Of a DNA stretch of 6,693 bases, positions 1 to 6,533 are shown piece by piece (within the stretch, counting starts at the first letter, position 1; every line of letters begins with the position of its first letter). This stretch comes from Phycisphaerae bacterium (GTDB lineage Bacteria; Planctomycetota; Phycisphaerae; Phycisphaerales; SM1A02). The translations under genes were made by a program, and so were the position numbers. The notes beneath the pieces were generated by a model. That model saw only the letters and a program-made list of their open reading frames with translations, was not told where the DNA came from and made no database searches. The DNA lies in assembly GCA_002862325.1 (NCBI GenBank), contig PKCT01000059.1:1-6693 (forward strand), in the 5' to 3' direction.

Positions 1-519
1 CCATCGCCACGGCCCGCCGAAGCGGCGAGCGACGATCGTGGCGACCGTGAGCGAGTAGGTGACGTGGAGCGACGGCGTCTGATTCCACTGCGAGACGTTC
101 TTCATTCCCAACGGCTCGAAGAGATACGCACCCCACACCCCCGTCGCCATGTCGTTGGTGTAGGCGTTCTCGATCGGCAGCAACACGAAGAACGGTGCGG
201 CGATCGCGACCTGGAGCAGCAGAAGCCCCATCGGCGGCACCGCCTCGCGGGCCGAACGGAAGAGAAGCGGAAGACAGATCACCGCGACATCGAGGGTGAA
301 GTAGAGCGGGAGGATCCAGAGCTGGAACGGGATTCTCGCCTCCCAGTCGAAGCTCAGAGGAAGACGCACCGCCCGCAGATCGCTCAATTCGTGGGCGATC
401 GTCCAGACGATCGAGAATCCGACGTAGTACGTCAAAGCCACGACGAGGGCACCCCACCGCCCCTCTGGGAGTCGGTCGAACCAACGTGACCCGGATGGAT
501 GGACGTCGATGGACTTCAC
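1..519 (-). CDS. PAP2-like membrane protein (partial, C-terminus beyond left edge)
   Basis: The minus-strand frame is open from a GTG at 519 to base 1, giving 173 residues with no stop; the C-terminus lies outside the window. Hydrophobic stretches at about residues 23-41, 63-87, 97-116 and 153-165 indicate a multi-pass inner-membrane protein. Residues 146-155 read NQTPSLHVTY. The PSLH signature is the second conserved block of the PAP2-like/inositolphosphotransferase-type superfamily, where the His lies in the active site; known members are phosphatases or phosphotransferases on lipid-linked phosphates. The first block (KxxxxxxRP) is not evident, and the third (SRxxxxxHxxxD) would lie beyond the edge. 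The GTG start is chosen because an in-frame TAG lies five codons upstream and an AGGA sits about 10 nt before it; no other start codon occurs early in the frame. It is transcribed divergently from the permease at 600. Family assignment rests on one motif plus topology, so the substrate is unknown. Confidence 0.7.
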   Translation of the reverse strand, partial: MKSIDVHPSGSRWFDRLPEGRWGALVVALTYYVGFSIVWTIAHELSDLRAVRLPLSFDWEARIPFQLWILPLYFTLDVAVICLPLLFRSAREAVPPMGLLLLQVAIAAPFFVLLPIENAYTNDMATGVWGAYLFEPLGMKNVSQWNQTPSLHVTYSLTVATIVARRFGGPWRW

Positions 520-599
520 GCTCCCGAGATCCTACCGGTGGGCGGATCCTGACGCCTCCGCCGATTCCGCGGAGGAGTCCGAGGCGGTAGTGTCTCGGC
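520..599. other. Divergent intergenic region between the PAP2-like gene and the APC permease
   Basis: These 80 bp must hold the 5' signals of both flanking divergent genes, unless their promoters lie inside the opposite gene. I see no AT-rich -10 element with a properly spaced -35 on either strand; the region is GC-rich throughout. The one clear structure is the inverted repeat at 555-575. The permease has no good Shine-Dalgarno at normal spacing: GGAGG at 571-575 is 24 nt from its ATG and GAGG at 581-584 is 15 nt away. Confidence 0.6.
555..575. repeat. Perfect 7-bp inverted repeat (possible 5'-UTR hairpin or operator)
   Basis: CCTCCGC at 555-561 is followed by the 7-nt loop CGATTCC and by the exact complement GCGGAGG at 569-575. 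The right arm contains a GGAGG, so in a plus-strand transcript the hairpin would bury a Shine-Dalgarno-like sequence, but one lying 24 nt from the permease ATG. No T-run follows on either strand, so this is not an intrinsic terminator. A repressor site or UTR structure is possible. GC-rich DNA also produces such repeats by chance. Confidence 0.4.
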
Positions 600-2060
600 A
601 TGTCCGGAACCACGACATCGGGAGACGAGCGGCAGGCACGGGTGATCTCGGGACCAAGCGCCCTGGGGATCTGCATCGCCTCGATGATCGGGTCCGGCAT
701 CTTCACGGTGACCGGTCTGATCGGACCTGAGGTCGTGACCACGTCCAACATGATGGTGGCCTGGATCATCGGCGGACTCGTCGCACTCTGCGGCGGACTC
801 GCGGTGGCGGAACTCGCGGCGATGCGGCCGCGGGCGAGCGCGCAGTACGAGGTCGTCCACGAGGCCATGGGACCAACCTTCGGCTACCTCAAGGGGATGA
901 TCACCCTGCTGATCGGCTACGTCTCCTCGCTCGCCGCAATCGCCCTCGTCTCCGGGGAGTACGTGCAGAACTTCGCCCCGGCCATCGATCCCCGCCTGAC
1001 CGCCACGGTGCTCCTCGTCGGGCTCGGCGTCGTGCACGCGACCACCGTGCTCGGCGGACAACGGTTCAACGACGTCCTCGTCCTGTTCAAGATCCTCCTG
1101 GTGCTCGCATTCATCGTGGGCGGCTTCGTCCTGATGGGCGAGGCTCGCATACCCTCGCGGGAGGTTCTGGAAGTCGCTCGAGTAACCCTCCCCGATTCAC
1201 CCCTGGGAGCAGTTCCCTTCGGGGCGGGTCCCGAGGAGATCGAACGGCTGCTCCGCACTGCGCCGGGCCCCTCGGTGTTCTCCGGCGCCGTGGGCCTCGC
1301 GATCGTGAGCATCAGCTTCCCCTATCTCGGGTGGGCGACGGCGGCCGAGGTCGCGGGCGAGATCCGACGGCCGGGCCGGAACCTCCCGATCGCGATCGTG
1401 GGCAGCGTCATCATCGTCGGCGGCCTGTACCTCCTGGTGAACGTCGTCTACACCACCGTCATCCCCCCGCTCGCGATGGTCGAACTCACCGAGGACGGCG
1501 AGGGCCTGAAACCGATGGGCGACATCGGTTCGGTCGTGGCGACCCATCTTCTGGGTACCCGCGGAGGCGCCCTCGTCACCGCCGCCCTCGTGTTCCTCTT
1601 CGTCTCGACCCTGAGTACCGGCGTCATGACCGGTGGCCGGATCATCGCCGCCATGAGCTGGCGGCACGAGCTGCCCACCGTGGCCGGCGCACTCAACCGG
1701 CGCGGCGCACCGTCGATCGCCGTCGTCTCCATGCTCGCGCTCACCTTGCCGATCGTCTGGAGTTCGCGCCTCGCCGATCTCTTCGAGTACGTCGGCCTCC
1801 TGACCACCCTGGCCATGATGATGGCGATGGTGTCGGTGCTCGTCATGCGATGGCGGCGACCCGATCTCCCCCGCCCGTTCCGCATCCCCCTCTATCCGAT
1901 TCCACCACTGATCTCGCTCGGCCTTGGCGGATGGCTCCTCGTGAGCGCAACGATCGAGGACTGGGTGCCGGTGTTCTACACCGCCGTGACCGTGGTCGCG
2001 ATCGTCGTGCTCCGTCCGGTCCTGGTCCGGCATCCAGTCTCGACGAGCGACGCCGGCTGA
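600..2060 (+). CDS. APC-superfamily amino acid permease
   Basis: A 486-aa cytoplasmic-membrane protein with about 12 predicted helices, the usual length for amino acid/polyamine transporters of the APC superfamily (AA_permease_2 type). Helix 1 carries the family motif GSGIF (residues 31-35), whose unwound segment binds the substrate backbone in characterised relatives. Other family marks are the ELAAMRPRASAQYEVVHEAMG block (71-91), the helix-6 segment YLGWATAAEVAGEIRRPGRN (242-261), and RPDLPRPFRIPLYP (420-433) before helix 11. The GG usually found after the proline of the helix 2-3 loop is SA here. A hydrophilic stretch of about 45 residues (181-226) separates helices 5 and 6, longer than I expect for the family. 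The ATG at 600 is the first start after an in-frame TAG at 588-590, but Shine-Dalgarno spacing is poor. It is monocistronic by context: divergent from the PAP2-like gene and convergent with the SDR 11 bp downstream. Substrate and mode (antiport or proton symport) cannot be told from sequence. Confidence 0.93.
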   Translation: MSGTTTSGDERQARVISGPSALGICIASMIGSGIFTVTGLIGPEVVTTSNMMVAWIIGGLVALCGGLAVAELAAMRPRASAQYEVVHEAMGPTFGYLKGMITLLIGYVSSLAAIALVSGEYVQNFAPAIDPRLTATVLLVGLGVVHATTVLGGQRFNDVLVLFKILLVLAFIVGGFVLMGEARIPSREVLEVARVTLPDSPLGAVPFGAGPEEIERLLRTAPGPSVFSGAVGLAIVSISFPYLGWATAAEVAGEIRRPGRNLPIAIVGSVIIVGGLYLLVNVVYTTVIPPLAMVELTEDGEGLKPMGDIGSVVATHLLGTRGGALVTAALVFLFVSTLSTGVMTGGRIIAAMSWRHELPTVAGALNRRGAPSIAVVSMLALTLPIVWSSRLADLFEYVGLLTTLAMMMAMVSVLVMRWRRPDLPRPFRIPLYPIPPLISLGLGGWLLVSATIEDWVPVFYTAVTVVAIVVLRPVLVRHPVSTSDAG

Positions 2061-2071
2061 ACCACGGGCCG

Positions 2072-2689
2072 TCAAGCCTCGGGCAGCCCCACGACCTCAC
2101 CGTCGCGACCGGACTCGACGAGGCGACGATAGACCCGAGCAAGGTCCGCGGCCGACACCATCGACATGCCGTGGAAGAGGTCGAGCACCGCCTCGGGCGA
2201 CTCGGACACGAGGCCCGGAGACACGACGCAGGTCCTTACCGAACGCCCCTCGGTGGCGGACGAGATGGCGAACGCGCGAAGCGAGGCGTTGATCATCGAG
2301 AGGTGACTCATACCCGGCTGAGGCCGGCGTTCAAGGATGCCGCCGGTCAGGACGACCGCCCCATCATTCCTCAGGAATCGTGGTCCCGCCTGGGCGATGG
2401 CGATCTGACCGATCAGCTTCGGTCGAAGACGCTCGAGCGCCTCGTCCAAATCGAGATCGTCGACGCCACCGAGCAGACCACCCCCCGCGCAGACCACGAT
2501 CGCATCGAACCTCGGTCCGGACTCGAGCCTCTTCACGAGCGTCTCGATGCTGGCGAGATCGCCAAGATCGATCCGGGGGTCGGTGCTCCGACCGATCGAC
2601 AGGACGTCATGGTCCTCCGAGAATTCGCGAACGACCGTGCTTCCGATCGTTCCGCCGCCCCCAACGACCACGATCCGACCTCGACTCAT
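2072..2689 (-). CDS. Atypical short-chain dehydrogenase/reductase (SDR) lacking YxxxK
   Basis: A 205-aa cytoplasmic Rossmann-fold protein. The dinucleotide-binding loop is GGGGTIG (residues 10-16, GxxGxxG spacing). An Arg follows strand 2 (SIGR, 31-34), which usually favours NADP(H). The NNAG-equivalent is CAGGG (67-71) and the late SPG motif is at 157-159. It is shorter than classical SDRs (about 250 aa). The catalytic YxxxK is absent: the block SMINASLRAF (131-140) aligns with the usual YSAAKAALRAF, placing Leu130 at the Tyr position and Asn134 at the Lys position. I recall other ~200-aa bacterial SDRs with a similar SMVNGALE-like block, so this is probably a subfamily trait rather than decay. 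It may be a reductase with a different mechanism, or a cofactor-binding protein. The ATG overlaps the TGA of the upstream exoenzyme gene (2686-2689), and GGGAG at 2696-2700 lies 6 nt before it. The gene converges with the permease. Confidence 0.88.
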   Translation of the reverse strand: MSRGRIVVVGGGGTIGSTVVREFSEDHDVLSIGRSTDPRIDLGDLASIETLVKRLESGPRFDAIVVCAGGGLLGGVDDLDLDEALERLRPKLIGQIAIAQAGPRFLRNDGAVVLTGGILERRPQPGMSHLSMINASLRAFAISSATEGRSVRTCVVSPGLVSESPEAVLDLFHGMSMVSAADLARVYRRLVESGRDGEVVGLPEA

Positions 2690-5109
2690 GGAGTGCTCCC
2701 GTCGGCGTCGCTCCCGGGAACGACGATCTCGCCCATGAATATGCCGCGTGGGTCCCCACGCTCGGACAGCGTCGTCGCGATGGTCCCGATGCTCCGCAGC
2801 ACCCTTGCCCGGAGCACGACGTCTTCACCCCGCCTGACCAGGATCGCGCGGTCCAGGTCGAACATGTCGTCGTCGACGCGGATGCGAAGCCCGCGTTCTC
2901 CGCCCTCGACGATGGTCACCGTGTTGCCATCCCGCTCGACGACGACGCGTTCACGTCCCTTCGGGTCGTCGACCGCCAGCCAGTAGAAGCGATCGTGCGT
3001 CACGTCGTCCTGCAGCCAGACGATCCGTTCCGGGCGCAGGTCACGAGCGTGCCTGGCCATCCAGGGGACGGCCACCGCATCCTCGCGATCCATCCAATGC
3101 CCCTTGCCCTCGTGCACGACGACCTCGTGCGGATAGCCACCGTCCCGTGCCGCGAGCTCGGCGAGGTTCGCCTTCCAATCACGGGCGATCTCGTTTCTCC
3201 GGTACGCGGTGTCCTCTCCACCCATATGCAGGGTGAACGGCAGGTTGTAGAGACCGTCGGGCCTCGTCTCGTTGGGGTGACCCGCCATCATCGACGCGGC
3301 CGCGAATCGATCGGCCATCCTCGGGGCGAGCTGGTACACCCCGTCGCCGCCCGCCGAGTAGCCCATCAGGTAGACCCGGTCGGGATCCACGCCCTCGAAG
3401 ACCACGAGATTCTCGATCAACCGTGAGAAGAAGTCGTCGATGTGCCCGCGATGCCAGAGGTTCCAGGTGTCCGTCGGCGCCCTCGGTACGAGATAGACGC
3501 CCTCCTCCGGGACGTAGAGGCGCTTCTGATTCTCCCACTGCTGGTCGTTCACCTCCTTGGGGGCCCCACCTCCGCCGTGCATCGAGATGAACAACGCCCG
3601 ACCCTCGTCCGCGGGTGGCTCGCCGTGCACCTCGTACCAGAACGGCATCTCGAGGTCGCCGAGCGTCAGAACACGGGCCTCATGCTCGGCCCTGCGATCC
3701 CGACGAATCCGCTCGACGCGATCGTCGACGAGACGGCTCGCAACCTCGGCGGCTTCCGTTCGCGAGAGTCCGACCCCCGCGTGTTCGCTCGCCGCGATCT
3801 CCTCGAGCGACGCCCCCCGCGACATCTGCCGCTCTAAATCAGCAAGGGCCAAAGACGATGCCGCCTTCCTTCGACGTTCGAAATGGAAAGCCACCGAGCC
3901 GTCGAACATCTGCTCGTCCCGGGTGAAGGGCATCGTCATCTCCAGGGGCCACTCGGGCGTCTCGAAGCGGATCGTCACCTCCGAACCGAACGGCGCGCGG
4001 AACTCGAGATGATCGTTCGCATCGTTTTCATCGCCGCGAGTGAGACCACGTCCCCGCTCCTCGCCGTCGATGAGAAGCGTCGTCGGCACGGACAGTCGAC
4101 GACGCGCCTCGTTGTCGGCGATGCGGACGTAGAGGCGACCGGTCCCCTCGGGAAGATCGACGCGGTCGCGGGTGTAGTGGTCGGTCACGTTGACGGCGAA
4201 TACCGAGTCGTCCTCGGGCGACCAGACCATCGGAAAGGCCGCGATGTCCTCGTCCCAGCGCCCGAAGCGCCCCCAACGGACGGCCCAGACCGCACGCTTC
4301 GGGTCGTCCACCACGGCATCGGCCGCCCGCCCGGAGAACCAACCCTTGTCGAGCAGATCGCCGGTCGGCTCCGCCGCCCCGGTGTACCTCCATCGACCAT
4401 TGTCCCAGACCTCGACCCAGCTGTGATTGCCGCTTCCGTCCGCCCAAAGTGGTACCCCGACGAATCGTGCGGGGACGCCGACCGACCGGCACGCCTCGAT
4501 CAGCAGCACACTCAGCCCGGTGCACGAGGCCATCCCGGCTTCGATCGACTCGAGGCCTGATTGGTTCGCCTTCGGACGCTTGGTCGAGTAGACGACACCG
4601 AGATCCTTGAAGATCTTCTGGTTCAGCATGACCGCCGCCTCGCCGGAGGTCCTGGCGTCTGCGACGAGGGGGAGGAATCTCTCGCGAAAGGACGCCCGCC
4701 AGTCGTCCCGACGCTCGTCGACCACCGCGTAGGGAAGGACGCCGTGACGAAACACCTCCTCAGGTATGACGTGTCTCCAGGGTGCCGTCTCCATCGCCTC
4801 GTACGCGAGACGGTGATTCTCGAGCAGGTAATCGGCGGAGATCGTTCGGAGGTCGGTCGCCGGCATACAGGTGATGAGCCACCGCATCGCCTCTCTCGTT
4901 CCGCGCGGCGCTTCGCGGAGGGCACGTTCGATCTCGGGTCGATTCTCCCCGGCCGCTTCGAGCGCCATCTTCTTTTTGACGTTGTTGCCCCCAAAGGTCC
5001 ATTTGGCCTGGGCTGCGTGGGCCTCGAGCGGACCTCCAAGGATGACCAGGATTCCGACGAGGATCAGGAAAGACGGAAGCCGACGCCGGTTCAACGGGAA
5101 TTCGTGCAT
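2686..5109 (-). CDS. Secreted two-domain protein: transglutaminase-like domain plus serine alpha/beta-hydrolase
   Basis: An 807-aa protein. The N-terminus (RRR at 8-10, hydrophobic 11-26, AHA near 30-32) looks like a Sec signal peptide or a signal anchor, so it should act outside the inner membrane. Residues 150-260 form a transglutaminase-like papain-fold domain: Cys196 in GMASCTGLS and His229 in GNHSWVEVW. The canonical third residue after GRW is Gly244, with Glu247 nearby. Residues 300-410 look beta-rich, and 411-480 are charged and helical, probably a linker. Residues 485-690 are an alpha/beta-hydrolase of the PHB-depolymerase/feruloyl-esterase-like type: oxyanion HGGGG (511-515), nucleophile Ser585 in GYSAGG, Asp633 in GGEDTAY and His671 in GKGHW. 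Residues 691-795 form a beta-rich tail (with HDRFYWLAVDD). The start is fixed by an in-frame TGA at 5128-5130 and GGAG at 5117-5120. It is coupled to the downstream SDR by ATGA. The substrate is unknown; peptide, amide or ester bonds are possible. Confidence 0.88.
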   Translation of the reverse strand: MHEFPLNRRRLPSFLILVGILVILGGPLEAHAAQAKWTFGGNNVKKKMALEAAGENRPEIERALREAPRGTREAMRWLITCMPATDLRTISADYLLENHRLAYEAMETAPWRHVIPEEVFRHGVLPYAVVDERRDDWRASFRERFLPLVADARTSGEAAVMLNQKIFKDLGVVYSTKRPKANQSGLESIEAGMASCTGLSVLLIEACRSVGVPARFVGVPLWADGSGNHSWVEVWDNGRWRYTGAAEPTGDLLDKGWFSGRAADAVVDDPKRAVWAVRWGRFGRWDEDIAAFPMVWSPEDDSVFAVNVTDHYTRDRVDLPEGTGRLYVRIADNEARRRLSVPTTLLIDGEERGRGLTRGDENDANDHLEFRAPFGSEVTIRFETPEWPLEMTMPFTRDEQMFDGSVAFHFERRRKAASSLALADLERQMSRGASLEEIAASEHAGVGLSRTEAAEVASRLVDDRVERIRRDRRAEHEARVLTLGDLEMPFWYEVHGEPPADEGRALFISMHGGGGAPKEVNDQQWENQKRLYVPEEGVYLVPRAPTDTWNLWHRGHIDDFFSRLIENLVVFEGVDPDRVYLMGYSAGGDGVYQLAPRMADRFAAASMMAGHPNETRPDGLYNLPFTLHMGGEDTAYRRNEIARDWKANLAELAARDGGYPHEVVVHEGKGHWMDREDAVAVPWMARHARDLRPERIVWLQDDVTHDRFYWLAVDDPKGRERVVVERDGNTVTIVEGGERGLRIRVDDDMFDLDRAILVRRGEDVVLRARVLRSIGTIATTLSERGDPRGIFMGEIVVPGSDADGSTP
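2696..2700 (-). promoter_or_regulatory. Shine-Dalgarno of the SDR inside the upstream gene's 3' end
   Basis: GGGAG on the minus strand lies 6 nt before the SDR ATG (2689-2687), within the last codons of the exoenzyme gene. With the ATGA overlap it supports this start and translational coupling of the two genes. Confidence 0.6.
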
Positions 5110-5234
5110 GGTGGTTCTCCGGAATGGTCATCCAACGGCCCCCGGACTGGTCATATTGCGAGAATCGAGGAACTCGCCCGAATTCGTGCGTTCACCGGTC
5201 GCACGGCGACGCGGCGTCACCCCGAGGACCCTCC
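5110..5234 (-). other. Spacer between the gamma-lyase and the exoenzyme gene
   Basis: These 125 bp hold no convincing gene. Just after the lyase stop is a 5-bp inverted repeat (GAGGA, loop GGG, TCCTC) without a T-run, too weak to call a terminator. The exoenzyme Shine-Dalgarno GGAG (5117-5120) is 7 nt before its ATG. A slightly AT-rich patch reading CAATAT on the minus strand (about 5150-5156) is the only -10-like sequence, and it lacks a good -35. Whether the exoenzyme has its own promoter is undecided. Confidence 0.5.
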
Positions 5235-6479
5235 TCACACGATTCCGACGTGCTTGAGCGACCGTTCCAGCTGGGACCAGCGTTGCTCGACGCTTCCCGT
5301 GATTCCGATCGACATTCGAACGAGCCCCGGCGCGATGCCCGCGGCAGCCAGTGCCTCGTCGGTCATCTCGCTCGAGGTGGAACTGGCCGAACAGGACATG
5401 AGCGTGTCGAAGTATCCCAGGCTCACCGCCATCCATCCGAATCCCTCGACGTTCTGAAGATGCTCCATCAATTGGTCCGCCCGATCACGCGTACCGGCGT
5501 CGACGGTGATGAGACCGCCGAAACCGTACTCGGGCCGCCCGACCCTTCGAAAGATGTCGTGATCGGGATGTTCGGGGAGCCCTGGATACGCGACCTCCGC
5601 ACCGATGTCCTGGAGCCGTTCGGCGAAGAACTGCGACCGCCGCGCATGCTCGATCATTCGAATCGGCAGGTGCGGCAGTCGAAGGCTGATCGCATGGGCC
5701 ACCTGCGGATCCATGGTGGGCCCGAGGATCATGAGCGGCCCCGTGTGGAGGTCCATCAGGCATCCGATGAACTCCTCGGTTCCGACCACCGCTCCCGCAA
5801 TGAAGTCGCTCGCACCGTTCACGAACTTGGTGAGCGAATGGATCACGACGTCAGCACCATGCTCGATCGGCGTGATCGCGAGCGGTGAGAACGTATTGTC
5901 GACCACAAACTTCGCGTCCCGCTCGTGGGCAAGGGACGCGAGCTTGGGAAGATCGGCGACCCGCAAGGTCGGATTCGTCACGGACTCGGTGTAGATGACT
6001 CGCGTCCGAGGGGTCGTCGCGGCTCGGACGGCGTCGAGATCCTGGATGTCGACGAAGGTCGTCGTGATTCCACACTTTCGTGGCAGGAACTCCGCGAGCA
6101 TCGCCCAGGTCCCGCCGTACAGCGTGTCACTCGCAACCACGTGGTCGCCTTGATCCAGAAGTCCGAGCAGTGCCGCGGAGATGGCCCCGAGCCCGCTCGC
6201 GGCGCAGTATCCCGCCTCGGCGCCTTCCATCGCCGCGAGCTGTCGACCGAGTACGAAGACGGTGGGATTGAAGTGACGCCCGTACAGGTAGCAGCCACCG
6301 GTATCGGGGCCGAGTCGACCCTCGAAGATGTCGGGCATCGTTCCGGCCTCGAGAACCGTGAAGGTCGTCGAAGCCTCGACCGACATGTTGACGCCGCCAT
6401 GCTCGCCGAATTCGTGACGAACGGCCGCGAGTCGCTCGACCGGATCCTGGGCGTCTCCGGATTGTGTTTCCTCGTTCAT
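5235..6479 (-). CDS. PLP-dependent Cys/Met metabolism enzyme, probable plant-type methionine gamma-lyase
   Basis: A 414-aa cytoplasmic fold-type I PLP enzyme of the Cys/Met metabolism family, at usual length. Lys218 in SLTKFVNG is the Schiff-base lysine; Asp194 in VDNTF contacts the pyridine nitrogen. Tyr66 and Arg68 in YGRHFNPT match the phosphate-binding pair supplied by the partner subunit, Tyr121 in TLYGGT stacks on the cofactor, and Arg388 in GLVRMSIG binds the substrate carboxylate. The stretch GPTMDPQVAHAISLRLPHLP (253-272) and the block SLGYFDTLMSCSASSTSSEM (353-372) closely recall Arabidopsis methionine gamma-lyase as I remember it, rather than the bacterial cystathionine-enzyme pattern. 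Methionine gamma-lyase yields methanethiol, 2-oxobutyrate and ammonia. Gly123 occupies the position of the Cys that marks Pseudomonas-type MGL, so activity on cystathionine, homocysteine or cysteine is possible. The start is fixed by an in-frame TAG at 6492-6494 and GAGGAG 7 nt from the ATG. It follows the receiver gene after 54 bp. Confidence 0.9.
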   Translation of the reverse strand: MNEETQSGDAQDPVERLAAVRHEFGEHGGVNMSVEASTTFTVLEAGTMPDIFEGRLGPDTGGCYLYGRHFNPTVFVLGRQLAAMEGAEAGYCAASGLGAISAALLGLLDQGDHVVASDTLYGGTWAMLAEFLPRKCGITTTFVDIQDLDAVRAATTPRTRVIYTESVTNPTLRVADLPKLASLAHERDAKFVVDNTFSPLAITPIEHGADVVIHSLTKFVNGASDFIAGAVVGTEEFIGCLMDLHTGPLMILGPTMDPQVAHAISLRLPHLPIRMIEHARRSQFFAERLQDIGAEVAYPGLPEHPDHDIFRRVGRPEYGFGGLITVDAGTRDRADQLMEHLQNVEGFGWMAVSLGYFDTLMSCSASSTSSEMTDEALAAAGIAPGLVRMSIGITGSVEQRWSQLERSLKHVGIV

Positions 6480-6486
6480 GGAAAAT

Positions 6487-6492
6487 CTCCTC
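6487..6492 (-). promoter_or_regulatory. Shine-Dalgarno of the gamma-lyase gene
   Basis: GAGGAG on the minus strand ends 7 nt before the ATG at 6479 and directly overlaps an in-frame TAG, so it fixes the lyase start. It is the strongest ribosome-binding site in the window. Confidence 0.75.
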
Positions 6493-6533
6493 TATCGACC
6501 CGGCCGCCGAATCGGATGGTAACTCCGAACAAA

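Noticed and set aside
64..489. 141-codon plus-strand frame in the first 500 bases
   Set aside because: It is highly charged and low in hydrophobic residues; the minus strand encodes a coherent membrane protein with a PSLH motif over the same bases.
2061..2071. Possible bidirectional terminator at the permease/SDR convergence
   Set aside because: Only imperfect GC-rich complementarity surrounds the 11-bp gap, with no T-run on either strand.
1197..2075. 292-codon minus-strand frame opposite the permease
   Set aside because: It is a His/Asp/Gly/Arg-rich shadow of the permease with no recognisable motif.
1331..2986. 551-codon open frame on the plus strand across the permease end and the SDR
   Set aside because: The translation is Arg/Pro/Asp-rich and lacks domain character. 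It is antisense or off-frame to two clear families and is explained by scarce stops in GC-rich DNA.
5145..5185. Possible sigma-70-type promoter for the exoenzyme gene (CAATAT as -10)
   Set aside because: The upstream hexamer at about 18 nt (TTCGGG) matches the -35 consensus poorly, so it is not called.
5214..5234. Hairpin just after the lyase stop (GAGGA, GGG, TCCTC)
   Set aside because: A 5-bp stem with a 3-nt loop and no following T-run is too weak for a terminator.
2380..5888. Several plus-strand frames of 225-348 codons opposite the exoenzyme and lyase genes
   Set aside because: All are antisense to confidently assigned genes, have shadow-like composition and no good start signals.
6512..6528. 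5-bp inverted repeat TCGGA/TCCGA in the spacer before the lyase
   Set aside because: It is short and has no T-run; expected by chance.
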